DNA of 64,000 nt from an uncultured Senegalimassilia sp. (GCF_934630535.1 NZ_CAKTVU010000003.1:124001-188000); one strand, 5' to 3'. Positions 54,610 through 62,815 are shown, counted from the stretch's first letter. Notes: generated by a model from the sequence alone, not told the origin. Numbers and translations are program-made.

Positions 54610-55287
54610 CTATTCCTTGCCCCACTGCCAATCGGCGGGGTTTTCGGGCGTGCGCCAGGTGCGCCAGCCTTCGGCGCCGGGCAGCGTTTTCGTGCCGGCT
54701 ATGATGATGTCGAGCCCCTCATGAAACCGCTTTTCACCGGCGGAATCGTTGCAAATGGTTGCCCAATCGCCGTTGTCGAACGGGTCTTCGCCACTTGCTT
54801 GCGTCATGCATAGCTCCGCAACCTCGCGGTCGATGAAGCCCGAAAGAAATGCGCGCAGGACACTCCACATGGGGTCGTATACCTCGCGTGGCATGCCTTG
54901 GTCGGCGTGGAGCAAAAACGTGTTCCGGTTGTGCTCAAGCGGCCAAGCTATCTGCGTTTGCGTTTGCATGAGGCGTACCCGCGCGTTCTCAAGGGAGTTG
55001 CTGCGGATAGAGGCGCACGTGCGGTGCAGCGTGTCCTCCCAATATTCACCGGCAACGGGGGCGTTGTCGAAGCCCTCGCGCATTTTCGCCAGCACTAAAA
55101 ACAGCAGCTGCTTTTTTGAAGGAACGTAGGTGTATACGCTCATGGTGCCAATGCCTAGCTGCTCGGCAAGGGCGCGAATGCTGAATTTCGCGTAGCCCTG
55201 CTCGTTAATCATGGCAAATGCGGTGCTTACTACCTCTTCTTGGGAAGAAGCGTGCGAAGCGGTTGGTTTATGTTTGGTTTCCTCCAT
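54610..55287 (-). CDS. TetR family regulator, divergent from the flavoprotein gene
   Basis: 225 aa. The N-terminal domain has HTH FSIRALAEQLGIGTMSVYTYVPSKKQLL at about residues 36-63, the standard TetR fold with Tyr after the recognition helix. The C-terminal part is of the tetracyclin-repressor-like C-terminal group (WEDTLHRTCASIRSNSLENARV; RAFLSGFIDREVAELCMTQ). It shares a 219-base promoter region with the flavoprotein and cytochrome genes, and two near-identical 13-bp palindromes there are its probable operators. Expected to repress until the substrate (or its analogue) is bound. Ligand unknown. Confidence 0.88.
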   Translation of the reverse strand: MEETKHKPTASHASSQEEVVSTAFAMINEQGYAKFSIRALAEQLGIGTMSVYTYVPSKKQLLFLVLAKMREGFDNAPVAGEYWEDTLHRTCASIRSNSLENARVRLMQTQTQIAWPLEHNRNTFLLHADQGMPREVYDPMWSVLRAFLSGFIDREVAELCMTQASGEDPFDNGDWATICNDSAGEKRFHEGLDIIIAGTKTLPGAEGWRTWRTPENPADWQWGKE

Positions 55288-55401
55288 GGGTGGCGCCTGC
55301 TCATCGTTTCTCGTTTTTCGTCTTTCGAACTATAAAGCACGCTTCAGGGTTGCCCCTCAGCTTTGCGAAATTGCGCACAAAGAATGCTTGAAAAGCTACT
55401 C

Positions 55402-55414
55402 CGTACAGTGTACG
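55402..55414. promoter_or_regulatory. Putative TetR operator 1
   Basis: CGTAC-AGT-GTACG, a perfect 5+5 bp palindrome overlapping the spacer and -10 box of the flavoprotein promoter. Confidence 0.7.
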
Positions 55415-55429
55415 ATACATAGCGTACCC

Positions 55430-55442
55430 CGTACGGTGTACG
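55430..55442. promoter_or_regulatory. Putative TetR operator 2
   Basis: CGTAC-GGT-GTACG; same as operator 1 save one spacer base. Flanking bases also agree (C before, A after). Centre-to-centre distance is 28 bp. Confidence 0.7.
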
Positions 55443-55506
55443 AACGGAGAGGAATGGGAGGCGAACGGCAGGTTCGCTTGCTGAACTAGAACATTAGGGA
55501 GGGAAA

Positions 55507-57258
55507 ATGGCAGAGCAAGCAGAAAGCGGAATGTCTCGTCGCGGCTTTATGCGCGCAGCGGGCATTAGCTTGATTGGCGCTGCTGCGGCTACGGGCGCTT
55601 TCGGTCTGACCGGCTGCTCCGGCGAGGCGAAGGCCGCCGGCGTTGCTGTTGAGAACAAAGGTGGCTGCGGAGATTTCAGCGAGAGCATCTACACCGATGC
55701 ATTCCCGGTAAAAACGCGCAACGTTCCGGTGGTTGACGTTGATAGCGGCATTGTGCGTCAGGGTAACGTGGCGTTTGAGCTGCGCGATATCCCTGCGTCC
55801 GAGATTCTTCGTACCGAGGAAACGGACGTGCTGGTTATTGGCTGCGGTCTTACCGGCTCCGTTGCTGCTGTTGCGGCTTCGGATGACGGTAAAACCAAAG
55901 TCATGTGCGTTGAGAAGATGAACGTTGGGCGCGGCATGTTCGAAGGCATGGGCGTTATTGGCGGCAAGAAGATGGAAGAGGCCGGCAACATCATTGATAA
56001 GGCAGAGATGATGGACCGCATGCGTCACGCTGCGTACTATCGCGTGCCTGTTGATCCCATCAAGCTGTGGGGCGATCGTTCTGGCGAAGCCGCTGACTGG
56101 CTGCAGGAGAAGTTCGACGAAGGCGAAGGCAAAATCCAGACGTACTTCAAGAAGGGCAACCCCAACGCTCACAACTTCGATGTTCCGCAAACCGAGATTG
56201 CGTTTAAGAGCGAGTTGTGGAGCGAAAAAACCACGTCGAACGCTGGTGGCGCGGGTATTTACATTGTTGCCGACCTGGCCAACACGTTTAAAAAACGCCC
56301 GAACTCTGATTTGCGTTACAACGTTGCCGGTGTGCAGCTTATTCGCGAAGGCGACAATGGCCGTGTGACGGGCGCCATTTTGAAGGATTCCGATGGCTAC
56401 TTCCGCGTGAACGCTTCCAAGGGCGTTATTGTGGCAACGGGCGGTTTCGATTCTAACCCGGCTATGCTGAAGGCATGGTGCCGTGCCGAGGACATTGCTG
56501 CGTGCGCAAGCTGGTGTCCCAACGAAGGCACTACGGGTGACGGCCAGCTGATGGGTCTTGCCGTGGGCGGTCAGATGGACCCGCTGCCGGCGGCCATCAT
56601 GAACTTCGATTATGGTAGCCCCGAGGCGTTTTATTCAGCTAACCTGGGCATTCGCACCATTGTGGGCGGCATCATGATTAACGAGCAGGGTCGTCGCTTC
56701 TGCAGCGAGGGCTTGCCGTTCCAGGCGCGTTCTAATTCCATTACCGCACAAGCGCATTATGGCACCGATACGTGGCGTGTTGCGTCTTCTACGCAGGTGG
56801 GCAAGGAAAAGGAAAAGGTGGAAGCCGCGTTCCAGCCGTTTATCGACAAGGGTTGGGGCTTCAAGGCTTCAAGTCTCAAGGAGCTCGCTGGTATGATGGG
56901 CGTGCCCGCCGACACGCTCGAATCTGAAGTTGCTCGCTTCAACACGTTCTGCGACAACAAGAAGGACGAGGACTTCAACCGTCCCATGGAGAAAGCTACG
57001 AAGGTCGAAGGCGACACATACTATGCCGTGAAGCACCAGTCTTCTATTCTGGCTACGGTGTCTGGCCTGGTTGTTGACTACAACTGCAATGTTGTTGACT
57101 ACGACAATAAGCCCATCGAGGGCCTGTTTGCCGCCGGTGGCGCTTCGGGCGGTTTCTTCTCCGGTAACTATCCGCGTCATATTTTCGGCCCGTCGGTTGG
57201 CCGCTGCGTCACATTCGGTTACGTGGCTGGTCAGACCGCCGCGCAGGGGGTGAAGTAG
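55507..57258 (+). CDS. Tat-exported FAD-dependent reductase (fumarate reductase/Cgr2-like flavoprotein family)
   Basis: 583 aa. A Tat signal (SRRGFMR, Arg11-Arg12) leads to a lipoprotein box L-T-G-C37, so the mature protein is probably anchored outside the membrane by a lipid at Cys37. FAD binding: VLVIGCGLTGSVAAVAAS at about 108-125, then GVIVATGGFDSNP and a C-terminal GGASGGFFSGNYPRHIFGPSVGRCVTFGYVAGQ. This matches FAD_binding_2 enzymes (flavocytochrome fumarate reductase, urocanate reductase, cardiac-glycoside reductase Cgr2), which reduce C=C bonds of organic acceptors. The start follows GGGAGGGAAA. The cytochrome gene begins 3 bases after the stop. Codons end in T more than in flanking genes. 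The acceptor is unknown. Confidence 0.92.
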   Translation: MAEQAESGMSRRGFMRAAGISLIGAAAATGAFGLTGCSGEAKAAGVAVENKGGCGDFSESIYTDAFPVKTRNVPVVDVDSGIVRQGNVAFELRDIPASEILRTEETDVLVIGCGLTGSVAAVAASDDGKTKVMCVEKMNVGRGMFEGMGVIGGKKMEEAGNIIDKAEMMDRMRHAAYYRVPVDPIKLWGDRSGEAADWLQEKFDEGEGKIQTYFKKGNPNAHNFDVPQTEIAFKSELWSEKTTSNAGGAGIYIVADLANTFKKRPNSDLRYNVAGVQLIREGDNGRVTGAILKDSDGYFRVNASKGVIVATGGFDSNPAMLKAWCRAEDIAACASWCPNEGTTGDGQLMGLAVGGQMDPLPAAIMNFDYGSPEAFYSANLGIRTIVGGIMINEQGRRFCSEGLPFQARSNSITAQAHYGTDTWRVASSTQVGKEKEKVEAAFQPFIDKGWGFKASSLKELAGMMGVPADTLESEVARFNTFCDNKKDEDFNRPMEKATKVEGDTYYAVKHQSSILATVSGLVVDYNCNVVDYDNKPIEGLFAAGGASGGFFSGNYPRHIFGPSVGRCVTFGYVAGQTAAQGVK

Positions 57259-57261
57259 CAC

Positions 57262-57798
57262 ATGGTAGAGAACAAAACTGGCAAGAAGCGCTGGCCTATT
57301 GTGGTAGGTGTTGTGGCCGCGGTGCTGATTGTGGCTTGCTGCGGCGGCTGGGTGTGGCATAGCACGCCGAGCTTCTGCGGCACGGTGTGCCATGATTCCA
57401 TGGGTAACCACTTGGCGAACTACGAAGGCACCGATGAGTCGAACGGTGCGGGCCTTGCTGCATGGCACGGCCAGCATGAGGGAACTACGTGCCTGGATTG
57501 TCACACGGCTGAGCTTGATGTGCAGGTGGCCGAGCTGCAGTCGCAGCTGGCTGGCGACACGGATAACCTGGGTCTTGCCGATCGCTACTACATCGATAAC
57601 GACAAGTGCCTGTCGTGCCACGGTGGCTCGTACGAAGAGCTGGCAAAACAGACCGCTCAGCTTGGTGAGTACAACCCGCATCAGAGCCCGCATGGCAATT
57701 TGAATTGCAACGAGTGCCACAAAGGCCATGCCGCTCAGGTTGACACCTGCGGTCAGTGCCACGAAAACGGCGGTCAAACCATGCGTGGCAACAACTAG
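57262..57798 (+). CDS. Membrane-anchored five-heme cytochrome c (NrfH/NapC-like)
   Basis: 178 aa. One N-terminal membrane helix (WPIVVGVVAAVLIVACCGGW) anchors an outside domain with five heme motifs: Cys39-Cys43-His44 with three residues between the cysteines (CGTVCH), and four normal CxxCH at about 77-81, 116-120, 149-153 and 163-167. A Met follows the first motif (CHDSM), as in NrfH/NapC. It would take electrons from the quinol pool and give them to the flavoprotein gene product at 55507, which precedes it by 3 bases. No other redox partner is nearby. Confidence 0.92.
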   Translation: MVENKTGKKRWPIVVGVVAAVLIVACCGGWVWHSTPSFCGTVCHDSMGNHLANYEGTDESNGAGLAAWHGQHEGTTCLDCHTAELDVQVAELQSQLAGDTDNLGLADRYYIDNDKCLSCHGGSYEELAKQTAQLGEYNPHQSPHGNLNCNECHKGHAAQVDTCGQCHENGGQTMRGNN

Positions 57799-57836
57799 AC
57801 AGTTGCTGTTTGCAAGTACTTATAGCTGTGAATAAC

Positions 57837-57870
57837 GAAGGTGGCGTCCCATATGGGGCGCCACCTTCTT
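57837..57870 (+). terminator. Terminator after the cytochrome gene
   Basis: GAAGGTGGCGTCCC pairs with GGGGCGCCACCTTC (one G-T), followed by TT. Same stem pattern as the topA terminator. Confidence 0.8.
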
Positions 57871-57888
57871 GCGTGTTGGGTTGGGCGA

Positions 57889-57931
57889 AAAAGTTAGTGA
57901 GTCAAAACGTTACGGAGCTATTGACTTACGT
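57889..57931 (+). repeat. 43-bp repeat flanking the reductase module, right copy
   Basis: Inverted relative to 54512-54554. It ends 1 base before the stop codon of the minus-strand fumarase beta gene. Confidence 0.8.
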
Positions 57932-57932
57932 G

Positions 57933-58487
57933 CTAGAGGGTTTCGCCACGTTCGATGGCGCGATAGAGGTCGCGGCCGCGGGTGTCGACGGCCACGAAGA
58001 CGGGGAAGTCGTCGAGCGTGATGCGGCGAAGCGCTTCGGTGCCCAGGTCGTCCCAGGCAACGGTGTCGCTTGCGGTGACGTGCTTGGCCAGCAGCGCGGC
58101 GATGCCGCCGACCGCCGCGAAGTACACGGCGCCGTTTTCAACGCAGGCGTCGATGACGGCCTGGTTGCGTTTGCCCTTGCCGATGCACGCCGCGATGCCG
58201 GCCTGCATAAGCTGGGGCGTGGCGAAGTCCATGCGGCTTGCCGTGGTGGGGCCCACGCTGCCAAGCGGGCGGCCGGCAGCGGCGGGGGTGGGGCCGGCGT
58301 AGAACAGCGTCTGGCCCGCCAGCCCGAACGGAAGCTTGCCGGTTTGCTCGAGCGCCTCGAGCGCGCGGGCGTGGCCGGCGTCGCGCATGGTGTAGCAGGG
58401 CCCGGTCAGGCGCACCTCCTGGCCGGCTTTCAGGTTCGCCAGCTGAGATTTATCCAGCGGCAGGCTCAAGCGTACAGGTTCGCTCAT
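57933..58487 (-). CDS. Class I fumarate hydratase/tartrate dehydratase, beta subunit (set 1)
   Basis: 184 aa, the C-terminal half (FumA_C) of class I fumarases. Family motifs: VRLTGPCYTMRDAGHARALEAL, LFYAGPTPAAAGRPLGSVGPTTASRMD, GKGKRN, and ENGAVYFAAVGGIAALLAKHV near the end. It pairs with the alpha subunit that overlaps by four bases (ATGA). Substrate may be fumarate, tartrate or a related dicarboxylate; sequence alone does not decide. Confidence 0.93.
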   Translation of the reverse strand: MSEPVRLSLPLDKSQLANLKAGQEVRLTGPCYTMRDAGHARALEALEQTGKLPFGLAGQTLFYAGPTPAAAGRPLGSVGPTTASRMDFATPQLMQAGIAACIGKGKRNQAVIDACVENGAVYFAAVGGIAALLAKHVTASDTVAWDDLGTEALRRITLDDFPVFVAVDTRGRDLYRAIERGETL

Positions 58488-59377
58488 TTCCCCTCACCCC
58501 AATCGATCAGCTCGATGGATGCGCTGCGCATGGCCGAGCAGCCCATGTTCACTGCTACAGGCAGCGCGGCGATGTGGCACGGCGCGGTTTCCAGATGCAC
58601 GGCCAAGGCGGTCGCGCCGCCGCCGAGGGCCGCCGGGCCGATGCCCGTGGCGTTGATGGCGGAAAGCAGCTCGGCCTCCCGCTCGGCGGCCTGCGGGTTT
58701 GCGGCGGGGGTTCCCACCTCGCGCAGCAGTGCGTGCTTGGCCAGGCCCGCCACCTTGTCGAACGTGGCACCCACGCCCACGCCCACGATAAGCGGCGGAC
58801 AGGCGTTGGCAGCCTTCTCGCGCACGCAGTCGAGCACGACCTTCTTCACGCCCTCCCAGCCGGCGCCGGGCGCGAGCATGATCACGCGGCTTGCGTTGTC
58901 CGAGCCGCCGCCCTTGAGCAGCACGTGCAGCGTGGCGCCGCGGCCGGGGCGCAGGGCGATCTCGGCGAAGGCGGGCGTGTTGTCGCCGGTGTTGGTGCGG
59001 TCGAGCAGCGCGTCGGCCACGACGCTCATGCGCAGGCGGCCGTCGGTATAGGCGCGCGCCACGGCGTCGTTGACGCCCGACAGGATGTTGCCGGGGATGA
59101 GCAGCTCCTCGCCGACCTCCAGGCGCACCCAGCAGGTGCCGGTGTCCTGGCAGATGGGCACGCCGTCCTCCTGCCCGATGCGGGCGTTTTCCAGCAAGCA
59201 GTCCAGCACGGACTGCGCACGCGGCTGCGTCTCGTCCGCGCGCGCCGCCTGCATGGCGGCAAGCACGTCGGGGCGCAGGTGCGTGGCGCAGCGGCGCACG
59301 GCGCGGTACACGGCGTCGGCCACGGCGTCGGCGGTGAGCGCGCCAGGCTGCGCCGTGGGCATGTTCTCGTCTTCCAC
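58484..59377 (-). CDS. Class I fumarate hydratase/tartrate dehydratase, alpha subunit (set 1)
   Basis: 297 aa, FumA N-terminal (Fe-S) half. Three Cys positions expected to hold the [4Fe-4S] cluster are visible: PICQDTGTCW, ACPPLIVGVGVG and NMGCSAMRSASIEL. ILSGVNDAVARAYTDGRLR and NTGDNTPAF are family motifs. The GTG at 59377 has GGAA 5 bases before it; the ATG at 59362 is an alternative without one. Divergent from the DASS transporter with 431 bases between. Oxygen sensitivity is expected. Confidence 0.93.
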   Translation of the reverse strand: MEDENMPTAQPGALTADAVADAVYRAVRRCATHLRPDVLAAMQAARADETQPRAQSVLDCLLENARIGQEDGVPICQDTGTCWVRLEVGEELLIPGNILSGVNDAVARAYTDGRLRMSVVADALLDRTNTGDNTPAFAEIALRPGRGATLHVLLKGGGSDNASRVIMLAPGAGWEGVKKVVLDCVREKAANACPPLIVGVGVGATFDKVAGLAKHALLREVGTPAANPQAAEREAELLSAINATGIGPAALGGGATALAVHLETAPCHIAALPVAVNMGCSAMRSASIELIDWGEGK

Positions 59378-59808
59378 GTTGTTCCTTTCCTTGGTATCCG
59401 TGCCCCTATTGTGCGCCATGCGCCCGCGCCGGTGGGCGAACTCCACGCAATCCGGGGATGGCGGGGCTTTCTCGCCTGCCTTTCGATGGGTATCGGCGTT
59501 TGGGCCAGGGGTGTCCCGGAGTTTCCCAACGAACCCATGGTGGGTGGGGTGGTGGGTGTTTTATCGCCTTCCAACTGGGCAAACGTTGAAGTACACCCAC
59601 GGCGGGTGTGGGAAGTTAGCCACGGTTCCAGGCACCATGCATCCCAGCGAACGGCCGCCGAGGGGCGTGGCCGGGCGCGGCGGGCTCGACGGTGCGGCGC
59701 ATGGTACGCCGGCATCGCGGGATCCTCCTTACCGTCGCGCTAGCCTTCATGTCCGCCGCCCGTGGGTCGATCGCCGGATCGACGGGCGGCGGAATCGAAA
59801 GGAAAGGA
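59378..59808. other. Divergent gap between fumarase set 1 and the dicarboxylate transporter
   Basis: 431 bases. Contains GGTGGG repeats (59543-59560), an ACACCC/GGGTGT hairpin near 59592 and a very stable hairpin at 59752-59793 just before the transporter ribosome binding site. No promoter hexamer pair is convincing. Confidence 0.45.
59752..59793 (+). promoter_or_regulatory. Stable hairpin next to the transporter ribosome binding site
   Basis: TCCGCCGCCCGT pairs perfectly with ACGGGCGGCGGA, with CGAT-CGCCGG-ATCG further pairing inside. It ends 4 bases before GAAAGG and could affect ribosome access or mRNA life. Confidence 0.6.
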
Positions 59809-61290
59809 ATGCACGTGGAAGCAGTTGCACAGTTCGGTGCGCGAACCAAGGCGGCGCGCGCCAAGCAGAGGACGGGAGGGAAGACGGGCGTCAACTGGCC
59901 GATGCTGATCATCATGTTGGCCGTGGGCGTTGCGCTGTGGTTGTGCCCGGTGCCCACCAGCCTCGATGCGAAGGCCTGGCATATGTTCGCCATCTTCGCC
60001 GCCACCATCGTGGGCCTGATCATCAAGCCGCTGCCGATGGGCGCCATCGCCATCATGGCCATCACCGTCAGCGTGCTCACGGGCACGGTCGGCTTGAAGG
60101 ATAGCCTGTCGGGCTTTTCCAACACCACGATCTGGCTCATCGTCATCGCGTTCTTCATCAGCCGCGGCTTCATCAAAACGGGCCTAGGCAATCGCGTGGC
60201 CTATATCTTCGTGGAGAAGTTCGGCAAGAAGACGCTGGGCCTGGCATATTCGCTCATTGCCACCGACCTGGTGCTTTCCCCGGCCATGCCGTCGAACACG
60301 GCTCGCGCGGGCGGCATCGTGTGGCCTATCGTGCAGTCCCTTTCCCATACGTTCGGCAGCCGCGCCGAAGATGGCACGGCGGGTCGTATCGGTTCTTTTC
60401 TGCACCTTGCAGCGTTCCAGGGCGACATGATCACCTCCGCCATGTTCGTCACCGCCATGGCCGCGAACCCCTTGGCGGTGCAGCTTGCCGCCGATACGGC
60501 GGGCATCGAGATCACCTGGGTGGGCTGGTGCATCGCCGCGCTCGTGCCCGGCCTGGTCGCGCTCATCGTGGTGCCGCTGGTGCTCTACAAACTTAACCCG
60601 CCAGAGGTCAAGGAAACTCCCGACGCCGCCGTGGTCGCCCGTGCGAAGCTCTCCGAAATGGGCCCTGTCACCAGCGCCGAGAAGAAGATGATCTTCGTCT
60701 TCGCGCTCATCCTGATCCTGTGGATCGCCGGAAGCGCTATCAGCCTCTCCGCAACCACCACCGGCTTCATCGGCTTGTCCGTTCTGCTGCTGACCAACGT
60801 CCTTACATGGGACGACGTGAAGAACGAGAAGGGCGCGTGGGACACGCTCGTATGGTTTTCCGCCTTGGTCATGATGGCGGGGCAGCTGAACACGCTCGGC
60901 CTTATCCCGTGGTTCGGCAACCTGATGGCAGGCAGCGTCGGCGGCATGAACTGGGTGGTTGCGCTGCTCATCCTGGCGCTGGCCTACTTCTTCAGCCACT
61001 ACCTGTTCGCCTCCGCCACCGCCCACGTCACCGCCATGTACGCGGCGTTTCTGACGGTGGCCATAGCCGCCGGCGCGCCCGCGATGCTCACGGCGCTCGT
61101 GCTCGGCTTCTTCGGAAACCTGATGGGCTCGCTCACCCATTACGGCGCAGGTCCGGCTCCGATTCTGTTCGGCGCTGGTTATGTGACCCAGGGCAAATGG
61201 TGGGTTATGGGCGCGATCGTGTCGGTGCTCAACATCGTCATCTGGCTGGGTATCGGCGGCATGTGGTGGAAGGTGCTCGGCCTGTGGTAG
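59809..61290 (+). CDS. DASS family anion:sodium symporter or dicarboxylate antiporter
   Basis: 493 aa with about 12 membrane segments. The DASS (CitT/TtdT/SLC13) family signature is seen in GLIIKPLPMGAIAIMAITVSVLTG, SGFSNTTIWLIVIAFFISRGFIKTGLG, and two 'SNT'-type motifs with AMPSNTARAGGIVWPIV and a late GNLMGSLTHYGAGPAPILFGAGYV. Imports C4-dicarboxylates or tartrate, possibly in exchange for succinate. ATG 59809 has GAAAGG 6 bases upstream; GTG 59815 is an alternative. It lies between the two fumarase sets and in line with set 2. Confidence 0.92.
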   Translation: MHVEAVAQFGARTKAARAKQRTGGKTGVNWPMLIIMLAVGVALWLCPVPTSLDAKAWHMFAIFAATIVGLIIKPLPMGAIAIMAITVSVLTGTVGLKDSLSGFSNTTIWLIVIAFFISRGFIKTGLGNRVAYIFVEKFGKKTLGLAYSLIATDLVLSPAMPSNTARAGGIVWPIVQSLSHTFGSRAEDGTAGRIGSFLHLAAFQGDMITSAMFVTAMAANPLAVQLAADTAGIEITWVGWCIAALVPGLVALIVVPLVLYKLNPPEVKETPDAAVVARAKLSEMGPVTSAEKKMIFVFALILILWIAGSAISLSATTTGFIGLSVLLLTNVLTWDDVKNEKGAWDTLVWFSALVMMAGQLNTLGLIPWFGNLMAGSVGGMNWVVALLILALAYFFSHYLFASATAHVTAMYAAFLTVAIAAGAPAMLTALVLGFFGNLMGSLTHYGAGPAPILFGAGYVTQGKWWVMGAIVSVLNIVIWLGIGGMWWKVLGLW

Positions 61291-61380
61291 GCCGCGCGTT
61301 TTGCGAAAACCGCTAGCAACCAAGACGGGAAACGGGCCGTCTTCCCCAAGGCGGGCGGCCCTCTTACGAAAGGACATCTC

Positions 61381-62226
61381 ATGAAGGAAATCAACGTTGC
61401 CGACATCACCGCCGAGGTGCGACGCCTGTGCATCGAGGCCGCTTGCGACCTGCCTCGCGACGTGGAGAAGCTTATCTGCCAGGCCACTGAGACCGAGGAG
61501 AGCGAGTTCGGCACCTACGCGATGGAGAAGATTTGCCGCAACATCAAGATCGCCCGTGAGAACAACGTTCCCATGTGCCAGGACACCGGCATGGTCATCG
61601 TGTTCGTGGAGATCGGCCAGGAGGTGCACATCGCCGGCGGCCTGCTCGACGATGCCATCAACGCCGGCGTCGCCGCGGGCTACATCGACGGCTACCTGCG
61701 CAAGTCCACGGTGAATCACCCTGTGCTCAACCGCAAGAACGCCGGCGACAACACGCCCGCCATCATCTACACCTCGCTCGTCGCCGGTGACGAGCTGCGC
61801 ATCACCGTGATGCCGAAGGGGGCCGGTTCCGAGAACATGAGCCAGCTCAAGATGCTCAAACCCGCCGACGGCCTGGAGGGCGTGAAGCGCTTCATCGTGG
61901 ATGCCGTGGTCAACGCCGGCGGCAACCCCTGCCCGCCGACGGTGGTGGGCGTGGGCATCGGCGGCAACGCCGATAAGGCCATGCAGCTGTCGAAGATGGC
62001 GCTGCGCCGCGAGGCCGGCGCGCCCAACCCCAACCCCGAGTACGCCGCCATCGAGCGCGAGCTGCTCAAGGAGATCAACAAGTCCGGCGTCGGCCCGCAG
62101 GGCTTCGGCGGCCGCAACACCGCGCTGGCCGTGCAGATCGAGACGTATCCCACGCATATCGCCACCATGCCGGTTGCCGTGACGCTGAACTGCCACGCCG
62201 CCCGCCACAAGGAAGTCGTTCTGTAG
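61381..62226 (+). CDS. Class I fumarate hydratase/tartrate dehydratase, alpha subunit (set 2)
   Basis: 281 aa. The Fe-S cysteines are in PMCQDTGM, PCPPTVVGVGIGG and LNCHAARHKEV; ENNVPMCQDTGMVIVFVEIG and KNAGDNTPAIIY are clear family motifs. More typical of the TtdA/FumA N-terminal family than set 1. GAAAGGAC lies 7 bases upstream. The transporter precedes it by 90 bases, and the beta gene follows after 31, so all appear to be in one transcription unit. Confidence 0.95.
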   Translation: MKEINVADITAEVRRLCIEAACDLPRDVEKLICQATETEESEFGTYAMEKICRNIKIARENNVPMCQDTGMVIVFVEIGQEVHIAGGLLDDAINAGVAAGYIDGYLRKSTVNHPVLNRKNAGDNTPAIIYTSLVAGDELRITVMPKGAGSENMSQLKMLKPADGLEGVKRFIVDAVVNAGGNPCPPTVVGVGIGGNADKAMQLSKMALRREAGAPNPNPEYAAIERELLKEINKSGVGPQGFGGRNTALAVQIETYPTHIATMPVAVTLNCHAARHKEVVL

Positions 62227-62257
62227 GTTTTCGCATACGATCAAGGAGAAGCAAGTT

Positions 62258-62815
62258 ATGGCACAAGCAAAGAACATCTGCACGCCGCTGACCGACGAGG
62301 TGCTGTCCGAACTCAAGTGCGGCGACATGGTGAACATCTCCGGCATCATCTACACCGGCCGCGACGCCGCGCACAAGATCATGGTCGAGATGATCGACGC
62401 CGGCGAGCAGCTGCCCGTCGACTGGGATCGTCAGGTCATCTACTACGCCGGCCCCACTCCGGCAAAGCCCGGCCGCGTCATCGGATCGTGCGGCCCCACC
62501 ACCTCCGGCCGCATGGACAAGTACAGCCCGGCCATGATGGAGCAGGGCTTGAAGGGCATGATCGGCAAGGGCCCGCGCTCTGCCGAGGTGGTCGAGGCCA
62601 TGGTGAAGAACAAGGTGGTGTACTTCGCGGCCATCGGCGGCGCGGCGGCGCTCATCGCCGACAGCGTCAAGGAGTGCGAGGTCATCGCGTTCGACGACCT
62701 GGGTCCGGAGGCCGTGCGCCGTCTTCGCGTGGAGAACTACCCGTGCATCGTGGTGATCGATGCCGAGGGCAACAACCTGTACGAGCAGGGCGTGGCCAAG
62801 TACCGCATGGAGTAG
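62258..62815 (+). CDS. Class I fumarate hydratase/tartrate dehydratase, beta subunit (set 2)
   Basis: 185 aa. It has CGDMVNISGIIYTGRDAAHKIMVEMIDAG, IYYAGPTPAKPGRVIGSCGPTTSGRMD, GKGPRS and KVVYFAAIGGAAALIADSV. Pairs with the alpha subunit at 61381. AAGGAGAAG ribosome binding site. The SdhA/FrdA gene begins 12 bases after the stop, so hydration and redox steps of the fumarate module are transcribed together. Confidence 0.95.
   Translation: MAQAKNICTPLTDEVLSELKCGDMVNISGIIYTGRDAAHKIMVEMIDAGEQLPVDWDRQVIYYAGPTPAKPGRVIGSCGPTTSGRMDKYSPAMMEQGLKGMIGKGPRSAEVVEAMVKNKVVYFAAIGGAAALIADSVKECEVIAFDDLGPEAVRRLRVENYPCIVVIDAEGNNLYEQGVAKYRME

Larger units (their letters stand above)
55288..55506. promoter_or_regulatory. 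Shared control region of the TetR and reductase genes
   Basis: Holds TTGAAA (55388-55393), a 17-base spacer and TACGAT (55411-55416) as a plus-strand promoter, overlapped by operator 1. The leader to the flavoprotein start is about 85 nt. The region is richer in A/T than the flanks. Confidence 0.55.

Noticed and set aside
54610..57798. The known cardiac glycoside reductase (cgr) operon
   Set aside because: Same protein classes, but gene order differs (flavoprotein before cytochrome) and a TetR is attached; I cannot confirm the active-site residues of Cgr2, so only family-level similarity is claimed.
60184..62349. 721-codon open frame opposite the DASS transporter and fumarase alpha
   Set aside because: Spans several real genes on the other strand and shows no domain.
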